The notes: generated by a model from the sequence alone, not told the origin. DNA of 10,821 nt from an uncultured Lachnospiraceae bacterium (GCA_934320895.1 CAKRFY010000056.1:1-10821); one strand, 5' to 3'; shown: positions 1 through 6,586, counted from the first letter of the stretch. A program made the numbers and translations.

Positions 1-54
1 ATCTTTGAAAAGCTGTCTCGCCATCTCATGCTTTTTACTTAATGTAAAATCCAT
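1..54 (-). CDS. bcd: Butyryl-CoA dehydrogenase, N-terminal fragment (runs off the left edge)
   Basis: Only the first 18 codons are present, reading MDFTLSKKHEMARQLFKD. This is the typical N-terminus of clostridial short-chain acyl-CoA (butyryl-CoA) dehydrogenases. In the family the enzyme is an FAD flavoprotein that reduces crotonyl-CoA to butyryl-CoA and works with EtfAB in electron bifurcation to ferredoxin. The ATG lies 37 nt downstream of the hbd stop and is preceded by AAAGGTGG about 11 nt upstream, so it is most likely the next gene of the thl-crt-hbd operon. etfB and etfA would be expected further downstream, outside the window. The identification rests on 18 residues plus gene order; both point the same way. 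Confidence 0.85.
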   Translation of the reverse strand, partial: MDFTLSKKHEMARQLFKD

Positions 55-91
55 GCCTTTCTTTACCACCTTTCATAATTTATATAATCAA

Positions 92-964
92 TTACTGTGC
101 ATCAACTGCTGTCTTTGTACGATCAGCATTATATACATAGAAACCTTTTCCACTCTTAACACCGAGATTTCCACCACGAACCATCTTACGGAGAAGTGGG
201 CAAGCACGATACTTGCTGTCACCAGTCTCATTGTAAAGAACATCCATGATAGCAAGGCAGATATCAAGACCGATGAAGTCACCTAACTCTAAAGGTCCCA
301 TTGGATGATTTGCACCAAGTTTCATAGCTGCATCGATTCCGGCGATATCAGAAACACCTTCCATCTTGATGAATGCTGCTTCGTTGATCATTGGGATAAG
401 GATACGGTTTACTACGAATCCTGCTGCTTCATTTACCTGAACAGGAGTCTTTCCAATCTGCTCTGCAATCTTCTTGATAGAGTCAACAGTCTCAGCAGGT
501 GTATTTACACCAGCGATAACTTCGATAAGTTTCATACGGTCAGCAGGATTGAAGAAATGCATACCAACCATTGGACGTGTAAGTCCGTTGCCGATCTCTG
601 TGATAGAAAGGCTTGATGTGTTTGATGCAAAAATGCACTCTGGTTTAGCAATCTTATCTAACTCAGCAAATGTAGTCTTTTTAACCTGCATATCTTCGAA
701 TGCAGCTTCTACGATAAGGTCACAATCTGCACAAAGGTCTTCCTTTAAGCCCGGTGTGATTCTTGAAAGGATAGTGTCAACTTCTTCCTGTGTCTTCTTT
801 CCTTTCTGAACAAGTCTGTCATAGCCTTTAGCGATCTTTTCTTTTCCGCCTTCAGCCCACTCCTGCTTGATATCGCAAAGAGCTACTTCAAAACCTTCTG
901 TCTGAGCAAATGCCTTAGCAATGCCCTGTCCCATAGTACCAGCACCAATAACGCCTACTTTCAT
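92..964 (-). CDS. hbd: 3-hydroxybutyryl-CoA dehydrogenase
   Basis: This 290-residue cytoplasmic enzyme reduces acetoacetyl-CoA to (S)-3-hydroxybutyryl-CoA, the second step from acetyl-CoA to butyrate. The N-terminus carries a Rossmann nucleotide-binding loop (GAGTMGQG, residues 7-14), and Asp31 at the end of the second strand favours NAD(H) over NADP(H), as is usual in the family. Ser117 (SNTSS), His136 in GMHFFNPA and Asn186 in GFVVNRIL match the catalytic and substrate positions of 3-hydroxyacyl-CoA dehydrogenases. The C-terminal helical dimerisation domain is complete, and the length fits the clostridial Hbd family (about 280-290). The ATG has GGAGG 7 nt upstream. It is the third gene of the minus-strand butyrate operon, separated from crt by a 144-nt gap rich in inverted repeats and followed by bcd. 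Confidence 0.97.
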   Translation of the reverse strand: MKVGVIGAGTMGQGIAKAFAQTEGFEVALCDIKQEWAEGGKEKIAKGYDRLVQKGKKTQEEVDTILSRITPGLKEDLCADCDLIVEAAFEDMQVKKTTFAELDKIAKPECIFASNTSSLSITEIGNGLTRPMVGMHFFNPADRMKLIEVIAGVNTPAETVDSIKKIAEQIGKTPVQVNEAAGFVVNRILIPMINEAAFIKMEGVSDIAGIDAAMKLGANHPMGPLELGDFIGLDICLAIMDVLYNETGDSKYRACPLLRKMVRGGNLGVKSGKGFYVYNADRTKTAVDAQ

Positions 965-990
965 GATATAACCTCCATAATATTATATTT

Positions 991-1083
991 ATCTGTCTGT
1001 CAGATATCTCCGGCTGCTATGTAACCTGCTATGCAGCCGGAATAAAAAATGATCATTTTATCTAAGAGCACTTTTTGCTCTTA
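991..1083 (-). repeat. Cluster of inverted repeats between crt and hbd
   Basis: The 144-nt crt-hbd gap holds four inverted repeats. In transcription order these are: a 7-bp stem TAAGAGC/GCTCTTA with a 7-nt loop (1063-1083); the 14-nt palindrome AAAATGATCATTTT (1046-1059), whose right arm runs into a short T-run; an 8-bp stem CCGGCTGC/GCAGCCGG with a 15-nt loop (1010-1040); and a 5-bp stem ATCTG/CAGAT (991-1005). The first two followed by T6 could act as a weak intrinsic terminator or attenuator. The third lacks a T-run and looks more like a processing or mRNA-stability element. The repeats are seen directly; the function is inferred. Confidence 0.6.
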
Positions 1084-1108
1084 TCACAAAAAACTAAAAT
1101 GTTTTTAA

Positions 1109-1897
1109 TTAGCAGTTCTTAAATGGAACAACCTTAACTTTCTGATCCTTAGGTGCAAGGAAGTTGCCCATTCCTGCTTTCTGGTCTTCTGTCTCAAAGC
1201 AGTCACCAAAGAGTTTTTCTTCGATAACGATAGCCTGATCCATATCAACCTGAAGACCATCGTTGATAGCCTTCTTACAATTGCGGACTGCAATAGGTGC
1301 ATTCTTTGCAATTGTAGCTGCAAGTTTCTCTGCTGCTGGAATAAGTTCCTCAGCAGGATATACTGCATTTACAAGACCGATTCTTAAAGCTTCATCAGCC
1401 TTGATGTTTCTTGCTGTGTAGATAAGCTGTTTAGCCATACCAACACCAACTGTTCTGGCAAGTCTCTGTGTTCCACCAAATCCAGGTGTGATTCCAAGAC
1501 CTGCCTCTGGCTGTCCGAATACAGCATTCTCTGAGCAGATACGGATATCACAGCTCATAGAGATCTCGCATCCTCCACCGAGTGCAAAACCATTTACTGC
1601 TGCAATAACAGGAATTGGTAATGTCTCAAGTTTACGGAATACATCATTTCCCTTTTTACCGAATGCTTCGCCTTCAGCCTTTGTAAGTGTGCTCATCTCT
1701 CCGATGTCAGCACCGGCAACGAAAGACTTGTCGCCTGCTCCTGTAAGGATAACGGCTCTAACTGTATTAAGGTCAATTGCATCAAGTGTAGCATCAAGTT
1801 CATCAAGAACCTGGCTGTTTAAGGCATTTAAAGCCTTTGGACGATTTATAGTAATAGTTGCAACTGCATCTTTTACTTCATATAAGATAAAATCCAT
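1109..1897 (-). CDS. crt: Crotonase (3-hydroxybutyryl-CoA dehydratase, enoyl-CoA hydratase family)
   Basis: This 262-residue cytoplasmic enzyme dehydrates (S)-3-hydroxybutyryl-CoA to crotonyl-CoA. It has the standard crotonase fold signature: the oxyanion-hole segment AGADI (61-65), NGFALGGGCE with the first catalytic glutamate (Glu111), and GQPEAGLGITPGFGGTQRL with the second (Glu131). Both glutamates needed for hydratase activity are therefore present, which argues against the isomerase or dehalogenase branches of the superfamily. The length is normal for short-chain Crt. The ATG has AAGGAG about 9 nt upstream. It lies between thl and hbd in the same direction. The gaps on both sides are long for an operon (118 and 144 nt) and filled with hairpins, so relative expression may be set after transcription begins. 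Confidence 0.96.
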   Translation of the reverse strand: MDFILYEVKDAVATITINRPKALNALNSQVLDELDATLDAIDLNTVRAVILTGAGDKSFVAGADIGEMSTLTKAEGEAFGKKGNDVFRKLETLPIPVIAAVNGFALGGGCEISMSCDIRICSENAVFGQPEAGLGITPGFGGTQRLARTVGVGMAKQLIYTARNIKADEALRIGLVNAVYPAEELIPAAEKLAATIAKNAPIAVRNCKKAINDGLQVDMDQAIVIEEKLFGDCFETEDQKAGMGNFLAPKDQKVKVVPFKNC

Positions 1898-1929
1898 GAT
1901 ATTTTCTCCTTTTTAAGATACATATTAAC

Positions 1930-1959
1930 CCGGATATCCTGAAAACTCAGAATATCCGG
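1930..1959 (-). other. Strong intercistronic hairpin between thl and crt
   Basis: A 13-bp stem (CCGGATATTCTGA against TCAGGATATCCGG, with one G-U pair) closes a GTTT tetraloop, starting 57 nt after the thl stop. On the minus strand it is followed by GTTAATATG, not by a T-run, so it does not look like an intrinsic terminator. A role as a 3'-end stabiliser of the thl message or an RNase processing site is plausible. thl is often needed in excess over later pathway steps, which would fit. This is inference from structure alone. Confidence 0.7.
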
Positions 1960-2015
1960 CAATATTTATTTTCAATGCTTTCCAGATATTCCAAACACCT
2001 GTATGAGAAAATGAA

Positions 2016-3200
2016 TTAGTCTCTCTCAACAACTGTTGAGCAGCCCATTCCACCACCGATACAAAGTGTAGCAAGACCTCTCTTAGCATCCATCTTCTGC
2101 ATCTCATGAAGAAGTGTAACAAGGATACGGCATCCTGAAGCTCCAACTGGATGTCCAAGTGCGATAGCACCACCGTTTGGATTAAGTTTAGAAAGATCAA
2201 AGTTAAGATCTTTTCCAACTGCTACTGACTGAGCAGCGAAAGCTTCGTTTGCTTCATATACATCGAAGTCATCAATTGTAAGACCAGTCTTTGCAAGAAC
2301 TTTCTTTGTAGATGCAACAGGTCCAACACCCATGATTGAAGGATCAACACCGCCAAGTGCTCCGGCAACAAATGTAGCCATTGGTGTAACACCGAGCTCT
2401 TTAGCTTTCTCTTCACTCATAACAACGATTGCAGCTGCACCATCATTGATTCCTGATGCGTTACCAGCTGTAACTACGCCGCCTTCTTTTCCTGAACAGC
2501 ATTTAAGTTTTGAAAGGCTCTCAGCTGTTGTTCCAGGACGTGGTCCCTCATCTTTGTCAAATACTGTAACACCTTTTCTTGTCTTAACTTCAACAGGAAC
2601 GATCTCATCATCAAATGCGCCTGCTGCGATAGCCTTTTCACATTTCTGCTGGCTGTTTGCTGCGAACTCATCAAGTTCTTCACGAGTAAGTCCCCACTGC
2701 TCTGCAACATTCTCTGCTGTGATCATCATATGATACTGGTTAAATGCATCCCAAAGAGCATCGTTTACCATTGTATCAACAAGTTTGCCATTGTTCATAC
2801 GGTATCCGAAACGACCCTGCATCATAGCGTAAGGAGCCATAGACATGTTCTCCATACCACCTGCAACAACGATATCAGCATCTCCTGCCTGAATCATCTG
2901 AGCTGCCATATTTACACAGTTAAGACCTGAACCACAAACTACGTTTACAGTAACAGCTGGTGTCTCAACTGGAAGTCCTGCTTTAAGTGAAGCCTGACGT
3001 GCAACATTCTGTCCTAAACCTGCCTGGATAACACATCCCATATATACATGATCAACCTGATCTGCAGGTACATTAGCTCTCTTAAGAGCTTCCTTAATAA
3101 CAATTGAACCTAATACTGGTGCTGGAGTAGTGCTTAATCCTCCGCCCATTTTTCCGATTGCAGTACGACAAGCGCCTGCTAAAACTACTTTCTTTGCCAT
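2016..3200 (-). CDS. thl: Acetyl-CoA acetyltransferase (thiolase)
   Basis: This 394-residue biosynthetic thiolase condenses two acetyl-CoA into acetoacetyl-CoA, the entry step of butyrate formation. The nucleophilic cysteine is Cys89 in [10 protein letters not shown]. The C-terminal catalytic pair is His350 in [14 protein letters not shown] and Cys380 in LCIGGGMGC. The EANEAFAAQ block (316-324) is also standard, and the length is that of clostridial ThlA. I place the start at the ATG at 3200 (MAKKVVLAG), because AAGGAGG lies about 11 nt upstream; an in-frame TTG at 3224 would put that ribosome binding site inside the gene. It is the first gene of the thl-crt-hbd-bcd operon. A candidate promoter lies about 90 nt upstream, and a small hairpin sits in the leader. 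Clostridium acetobutylicum ThlA has a reported redox-sensitive disulfide between the two active-site cysteines, and the equivalent pair (89/380) is present here. Confidence 0.97.
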   Translation of the reverse strand: MAKKVVLAGACRTAIGKMGGGLSTTPAPVLGSIVIKEALKRANVPADQVDHVYMGCVIQAGLGQNVARQASLKAGLPVETPAVTVNVVCGSGLNCVNMAAQMIQAGDADIVVAGGMENMSMAPYAMMQGRFGYRMNNGKLVDTMVNDALWDAFNQYHMMITAENVAEQWGLTREELDEFAANSQQKCEKAIAAGAFDDEIVPVEVKTRKGVTVFDKDEGPRPGTTAESLSKLKCCSGKEGGVVTAGNASGINDGAAAIVVMSEEKAKELGVTPMATFVAGALGGVDPSIMGVGPVASTKKVLAKTGLTIDDFDVYEANEAFAAQSVAVGKDLNFDLSKLNPNGGAIALGHPVGASGCRILVTLLHEMQKMDAKRGLATLCIGGGMGCSTVVERD

Positions 3201-3230
3201 AAAAATAAGTTCCTCCTTTTCCAATAATCA

Positions 3231-3244
3231 CTGACATTTGTCAG
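3231..3244 (-). other. Small hairpin in the thl leader next to the ribosome binding site
   Basis: CTGAC-ATTT-GTCAG forms a 5-bp stem with a 4-nt loop about 15 nt upstream of the thl Shine-Dalgarno sequence. It could stabilise the 5' end of the operon message. The stem is short, so it may be chance. Confidence 0.35.
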
Positions 3245-3287
3245 CTTTAATTTAGAAACCGACCAAAATTATTACAAATTGTTTTAC

Positions 3288-3316
3288 ATAATACCGACTT
3301 TATCTTTTGCTGTCGT
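3288..3316 (-). promoter_or_regulatory. Candidate sigma-A promoter for the thl operon
   Basis: On the minus strand ACGACA (3311-3316, 4/6 to TTGACA) is followed after 17 nt by TATTAT (3288-3293, 5/6 to TATAAT). Initiation would fall near 3281 and give a leader of about 80 nt that includes the 3231-3244 hairpin. It is the best-spaced match found upstream of thl, but AT-rich DNA yields such matches by chance. Confidence 0.45.
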
Positions 3317-3351
3317 TTTAAATATATGTAACTTTCACATACAATCGGTTC

Positions 3352-3362
3352 TATCACTGATA
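3352..3362. promoter_or_regulatory. tetO-like palindrome, candidate TetR-family operator
   Basis: TATCACTGATA is a perfect 5-1-5 palindrome. With its flank (TTCTATCACTGATAATC) it closely resembles the core of the Tn10 tet operator (CTATCACTGATAG). It lies upstream of the candidate thl promoter and about 130 bp upstream of the candidate but promoter. The eight bases ATCACTGA recur at 3227-3234 near the thl ribosome binding site. The sequence match is seen; regulation by a TetR-family protein is inferred. Confidence 0.3.
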
Positions 3363-3492
3363 ATCATATAACAAAAAAACAAATTAAGCAAGTTTTTTCA
3401 AACTACTATTTTATTTTTAATTTATATTTTATAATCTTAAGTTTTTTTTACAATTTTTAACACCCGCGGCAATCTATTCCTAAATTCATTTG

Positions 3493-3521
3493 TTGCTTAT
3501 TTTTTTCAATAGTGTTATCCT
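3493..3521 (+). promoter_or_regulatory. Candidate extended -10 promoter for but
   Basis: TTGCTT (3493-3498) is followed after 17 nt by TATCCT (3516-3521), with TG at 3513-3514, which gives an extended -10 (TGTTATCCT). Initiation would fall near 3528, giving a leader of about 84 nt that contains the 3543-3562 dyad. The correct spacing and the extended -10 support it; both hexamers are imperfect. Confidence 0.45.
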
Positions 3522-3542
3522 ATTATCAGCAAAAATTTACTA

Positions 3543-3562
3543 TGCACCTGTGTCACGGTGCA
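3543..3562 (+). promoter_or_regulatory. Dyad downstream of the but promoter
   Basis: TGCACC and GGTGCA form 6-bp inverted arms around an 8-nt spacer in otherwise AT-rich DNA. The site starts about 15 nt after the predicted transcription start. It could be a repressor or roadblock operator in DNA, or a hairpin in the leader RNA. No T-run follows directly, so it is not a terminator. Confidence 0.45.
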
Positions 3563-3611
3563 ACTAATTTCTTAATAAAACTATCTTTGTGGCACAGAAA
3601 TGAGGATAAAT

Positions 3612-4955
3612 ATGGATTTTAATGAAATTTACAAACAGAAACTGACTACTGCTGATGAAGCAGTTAAAGTTATCAAATCCGGTGACTGGATCGATTACGG
3701 ATGGTGTACAGGTACTGTTGATGCACTTGATAAAGCACTTGCAAAACGCATGCCTGAACTTTCTGACATAAACATTCGTGGTGGTATTCTTATGAAAGAG
3801 CCTGAAATCTTCAAACTTGAAGATGCAGCTTCTCATTTTACATGGAATTCATGGCACAGCAGTGGAATAGAAAGAAAAGCTGTTGCAAAGGGATTTTGTT
3901 TCTATTCTCCTATCAAATATTCAGAGCTTCCAGGATATTACAGAAACAGCCAGACACCTCCTCGTGTAGCAATGTTCCAGGCTTCTCCTATGGATGCGCA
4001 CGGATACTTTAACTTCGGACCAAATGCTTCACATATGGCAGCATGCTGTGAAGTTGCAGATATAATTATTGTTGAAGTAAACAAAAATATGCCTCGCTGT
4101 CTTGGTGGATTTGAAAACGGCATACATATCAGCAATGTAGATATGATCGTCGAGGGTGACAATCCTGCAATTCTTGAAACAGGTGCTCCTGCTCCTACTA
4201 CTGCTGTTGATGAAGCTGTTGCTAAATATATCGTTGACGAGATTCCTGATGGAGCATGTCTCCAGCTTGGTATCGGCGGTATGCCAAATGCCGTAGGTTC
4301 ACTTATCGCGCAGTCTGACTTAAAAGATCTCGGTGTACATACTGAAATGTATGTTGATGCCTTCGTTGACATTGCTAAAGCAGGCAAGATCACAGGTCTT
4401 AGAAAAACAAGAGATAAAGGTCGTCAGGTCTATGCTTTTGGTTCAGGAACAAAGAAACTCTACGATTACTTAGATGAAAATCCTGAGTGTATGAGTGCTC
4501 CTGTAAACTATACAAACGATATGTCAGTTATCGCTTCTATTGATAATTTCATCTCTATCAACAACGCTGTAGATATCGACCTGTTCGGACAGGTAAATGC
4601 AGAAAGTGCGGGAACAAAGCATATAAGTGGTGCTGGCGGACAGCTTGACTTTGTACTTGGTGCTTATCTTTCAAATGGTGGTAAGAGTTTTATCTGTATG
4701 TCTTCTACTTTCACAACAAAAGATGGCACAGTTCAGTCAAGAATCAAGCCTACTCTTTCAAATGGCTCAATAGTTACTGATACACGTGCAAATATCAATT
4801 ATTTTGTTACAGAATATGGTATCGTAAATCTTAAAGGACTTTCTTCTTGGCAGAGAGCAGAAGCTCTTATCTCTGTTGCACATCCTGACTTCAGAGATCA
4901 GCTTATTGCAGAAGCTGAAAAGATGCATATCTGGAGACAGAGCAATAAGAGATAA
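3612..4955 (+). CDS. but: Butyryl-CoA:acetate CoA-transferase
   Basis: This 447-residue cytoplasmic enzyme transfers CoA from butyryl-CoA to acetate, releasing butyrate and regenerating acetyl-CoA. It belongs to the acetyl-CoA hydrolase/transferase family that includes 4-hydroxybutyrate CoA-transferase. The sequence closely resembles, from memory, But of Roseburia and relatives: YKQKL and [17 protein letters not shown] near the N-terminus, [34 protein letters not shown], and the end MHIWRQSN. The catalytic glutamate expected in LGVHTEM is Glu245, and the CoA-loop motif [10 protein letters not shown] follows. I place the start at 3612 ([10 protein letters not shown]) because GAGG lies 6 nt upstream; the in-frame ATG at 3600 has no such site. 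It is read divergently from thl and ends at a strong terminator, so it is probably monocistronic. 4-hydroxybutyrate transferase activity is the main alternative, but the close match to But makes that unlikely. Confidence 0.95.
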   Translation: MDFNEIYKQKLTTADEAVKVIKSGDWIDYGWCTGTVDALDKALAKRMPELSDINIRGGILMKEPEIFKLEDAASHFTWNSWHSSGIERKAVAKGFCFYSPIKYSELPGYYRNSQTPPRVAMFQASPMDAHGYFNFGPNASHMAACCEVADIIIVEVNKNMPRCLGGFENGIHISNVDMIVEGDNPAILETGAPAPTTAVDEAVAKYIVDEIPDGACLQLGIGGMPNAVGSLIAQSDLKDLGVHTEMYVDAFVDIAKAGKITGLRKTRDKGRQVYAFGSGTKKLYDYLDENPECMSAPVNYTNDMSVIASIDNFISINNAVDIDLFGQVNAESAGTKHISGAGGQLDFVLGAYLSNGGKSFICMSSTFTTKDGTVQSRIKPTLSNGSIVTDTRANINYFVTEYGIVNLKGLSSWQRAEALISVAHPDFRDQLIAEAEKMHIWRQSNKR

Positions 4956-4997
4956 TAAAATAATAACTAATAGATAATATTTAATCTCAACAATTAA

Positions 4998-5057
4998 CCC
5001 CGTCTTACCTATATTTAATATATATATTTAATGGTAAGACGGGGATTTTTTATTTTT
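4998..5057 (+). terminator. Intrinsic terminator of but
   Basis: A perfect 12-bp stem, CCCCGTCTTACC (4998-5009) with GGTAAGACGGGG (5033-5044), closes a 23-nt AT-rich loop. It is followed by A and two T-runs (5046-5051 and 5053-5057). It starts 42 nt after the but stop codon. On the opposite strand the T-run is missing, so it acts mainly on but. Confidence 0.93.
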
Positions 5058-5105
5058 AATACACCAAAATATATTTTTCCATATTGTTATATTGTTTCAG
5101 GTAAC

Positions 5106-5158
5106 AAAATAAAAATTGCCGCCAGGTAGGTATAAATATACTTCTTCCCGGCGGCAAT
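5106..5158 (-). terminator. Intrinsic terminator of the thioesterase unit
   Basis: On the minus strand ATTGCCGCC (5150-5158) pairs with GGCGGCAAT (5115-5123). The stem can extend inward by about three more pairs and encloses an AT-rich loop containing a GTATA/TATAC mini-stem. TTTTTATTTT follows on the same strand. It begins 37 nt after the thioesterase stop and faces the but terminator, insulating the two convergent units. Confidence 0.9.
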
Positions 5159-5194
5159 CTGTAAATAGTTAAAGTGTTAAAATATTATTTTATC

Positions 5195-5581
5195 CTATTT
5201 TAACTTATTGTCTGTCTTTTCCTGAAATTTCTTATTTTCTACGATAAATCTCTCATGTGTTCCTTTTCCGATAAGACCTTTTTCATCATAGGCTTCAACC
5301 TTAAATACGAGTTTTCTTCCCTCAACTTCGATAAGTTCACTATCACATGTAATCTTCATACCTACTGGTGAAGATGCAACATGCTCTATATCAACCTTTG
5401 TTCCAACTGAACCACAGCCTTCGTTTAAATATGATGCTACACTTGTAAACGCTGTTTTTTCCATAAGCGCAAGCATCGCCGGAGTTGCAAATACATCCAT
5501 CACTCCGCTTCCCATATTTTTAGCTGTAAGCTCCTGTGTAACTACTAATTCCTGATGTCCTTTAATTCCTGCTTTTAACAT
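5195..5581 (-). CDS. FlK-like hotdog acyl-CoA thioesterase
   Basis: This 128-residue single hotdog-fold protein resembles the fluoroacetyl-CoA thioesterase FlK family, enzymes that hydrolyse short acyl-CoA. FlK's catalytic and binding residues Thr42, Glu50, Gly69, His76 and Arg120 each have a counterpart here at a constant offset of nine: Thr33 (VFATPAM), Glu41, Gly60 (SVGT), His67 (IEHVA) and Arg111 (GTHERF). The FlK lid positions Phe33 and Phe36 correspond to Gly24 and Val27, so a fluoroacetyl-specific gate is not expected. A general short-chain acyl-CoA thioesterase is more likely; the substrate (acetyl-, butyryl- or other CoA) cannot be read from sequence. The ATG has GGAGG 9 nt upstream. 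It is convergent with but and lies 125 nt downstream of the ThyX-like gene. No clear promoter is visible; a TATAAT at 5641-5646 lacks a well-spaced -35. Confidence 0.88.
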   Translation of the reverse strand: MLKAGIKGHQELVVTQELTAKNMGSGVMDVFATPAMLALMEKTAFTSVASYLNEGCGSVGTKVDIEHVASSPVGMKITCDSELIEVEGRKLVFKVEAYDEKGLIGKGTHERFIVENKKFQEKTDNKLK

Positions 5582-5706
5582 AATCTTTTTCCTCCATAGT
5601 ATCTTTTATATTAACTTTAAAATATCTGCCTGATAATCTTATTATATTATTATTACAAAGTACAATTATTTTTAAACAAGAAATAATCTCTATCCTGTAT
5701 CAGATA

Positions 5707-6336
5707 TTATTCCTCTACTTTAGCAAATGGGAAAAACTCCGTAAAATAAGGAAGTTCACATACCCAGTCACAAAATGTATGCCATTCTGCAAGTTTATGA
5801 TTATGACGCGCATTGTACATTGCAACCGCATTTTCATATGACATTGTACATGTTCTCATCTGATGGTAGCTTTCAGGCAAAAGCTGTATAAGGCTGTACC
5901 ATAGTGCTTTATCCTTTGTCTCCATATATTTAAGTCTTATATCCTCAAGTGTTCCGACCATAAGCTTCATAGCTTCAAGTGCTTCATCTGTCATATGGTC
6001 CGTACTAAAATCTGAAAGTTCAAATGGTTTACTGTGTATCTTATGCATTGTACTTGTAGAATTTGCTACCGTACCTACCTTGTATGTATCATACTCTTTC
6101 CACCAGTAGATAGGTGCTGTTATATCAACTGATATAAATATCTGCCTGATAAATTTTCTGTGGTCATTTCCTGCCTTACAAAGTCTCTTTGCAAGATCAA
6201 GATCATTTGGCCCAAATACAAAATTTCCACTTTCATCGTAGCTGCTGTCACTTCTTGCCCAGCTGTTTAACGGATTTCTAGCACCACGCATCGCATTTTC
6301 AAAATTCATTACGGCTGTATTATTAAATTTGATCAT
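5707..6336 (-). CDS. ThyX-fold protein with degenerate signature
   Basis: This 209-residue cytoplasmic protein looks like a divergent member of the flavin-dependent thymidylate synthase (ThyX) superfamily. The pattern of residues 59-98 (HRKFIRQIFISVDITAPIYW, then a polar turn and NSTSTMHK) follows the ThyX core, where a histidine-led helix is followed by the RHRxxSxNxxS signature. The later block with LLPESYHQMRT, NARHNHKLAEW and WHTFCDWV matches the ThyX C-terminal region, which carries the nucleotide-binding arginine. The RHR triad itself is absent: the aligned stretch reads WWKEYDTYKVG. Normal thymidylate synthesis is therefore doubtful; an altered flavin or nucleotide function, or a phage-derived variant, is possible. 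The start has AAGGAG 7 nt upstream and lies 19 nt after a 76-codon gene, so the two are probably cotranscribed. Confidence is high that it is a gene, moderate for the fold, low for any activity. Confidence 0.7.
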   Translation of the reverse strand: MIKFNNTAVMNFENAMRGARNPLNSWARSDSSYDESGNFVFGPNDLDLAKRLCKAGNDHRKFIRQIFISVDITAPIYWWKEYDTYKVGTVANSTSTMHKIHSKPFELSDFSTDHMTDEALEAMKLMVGTLEDIRLKYMETKDKALWYSLIQLLPESYHQMRTCTMSYENAVAMYNARHNHKLAEWHTFCDWVCELPYFTEFFPFAKVEE

Positions 6337-6355
6337 CTTTAACTCCTTTTATTCT

Positions 6356-6586
6356 TTATTTTTCAAACTCCACTATAACATAGTATCCACGTTCAGTATG
6401 TTTTACTTCTTTTACTGTCCCGTCTCTGTCTTCTATCCTCTCATTTACTTTAAAGCAGCCAGACATTGCTACTGCCGGCTCTATGATATAACTATAATTT
6501 AATGCTGTTTTTTTCTCGCTTACATGAACCCTATCGCCCTCTTTTACAAGACCAGGGCGTTCCATCTTAAATGTCATCTCTCTCAT
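6356..6586 (-). CDS. Hypothetical 76-residue protein
   Basis: I do not recognise this small, soluble, charged protein. It starts at an ATG with GGAGG 6 nt upstream (MREMTFKMER). The open frame continues further upstream, but that part overlaps the end of the J-domain gene and lacks a ribosome binding site. The sequence alternates short beta-like segments and turns: VKEGDRVHV, YSYIIEPAVA, CFKVNERIEDRDGTVKEV and GYYVIVEFE. This resembles a small beta-barrel (SH3- or KOW-like) fold, but that is only an impression. No signal peptide, TM segment or metal motif is visible. It is the first gene of a two-gene unit with the ThyX-like protein, with a good promoter just upstream, so its role is likely tied to that protein. 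Confidence 0.75.
   Translation of the reverse strand: MREMTFKMERPGLVKEGDRVHVSEKKTALNYSYIIEPAVAMSGCFKVNERIEDRDGTVKEVKHTERGYYVIVEFEK

Larger units (their letters stand above)
3201..3611. promoter_or_regulatory. Divergent control region between thl and but
   Basis: About 410 bp without a gene, very AT-rich with long A and T runs, separating two divergently read butyrate genes. It holds a candidate promoter for each side and four dyads, listed separately. An isolated GC-rich island, CACCCGCGGC, lies at about 3461-3470. I see no convincing small gene on either strand. No Rex-type TTGTTAA-N4-TTAACAA site with two good halves was found. Confidence 0.75.

Noticed and set aside
5..286. Plus-strand open frame of 93 codons at the left edge
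   Set aside because: It lies opposite hbd and the bcd start, has a low-complexity product and no fitting ribosome binding site.
1010..1040. Intrinsic terminator after crt formed by the CCGGCTGC stem
   Set aside because: The 15-nt loop is large and no T-run follows the stem on the minus strand, so it was listed as an intercistronic repeat only.
3448..3465. Possible Rex redox-repressor site
   Set aside because: On the minus strand GTGTTAA matches one half of TTGTTAA-N4-TTAACAA at 6/7, but the other half matches only 4/7, which is expected by chance in such AT-rich DNA.
3564..3836. Minus-strand open frame of 90 codons over the start of but
   Set aside because: It is antisense to a clear but reading frame and has no recognisable product.
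5641..5665. Promoter for the thioesterase gene (TATAAT with TTGTAC)
   Set aside because: The spacing between the two boxes is only about 13 nt, too short for a sigma-A promoter; other pairs match poorly.
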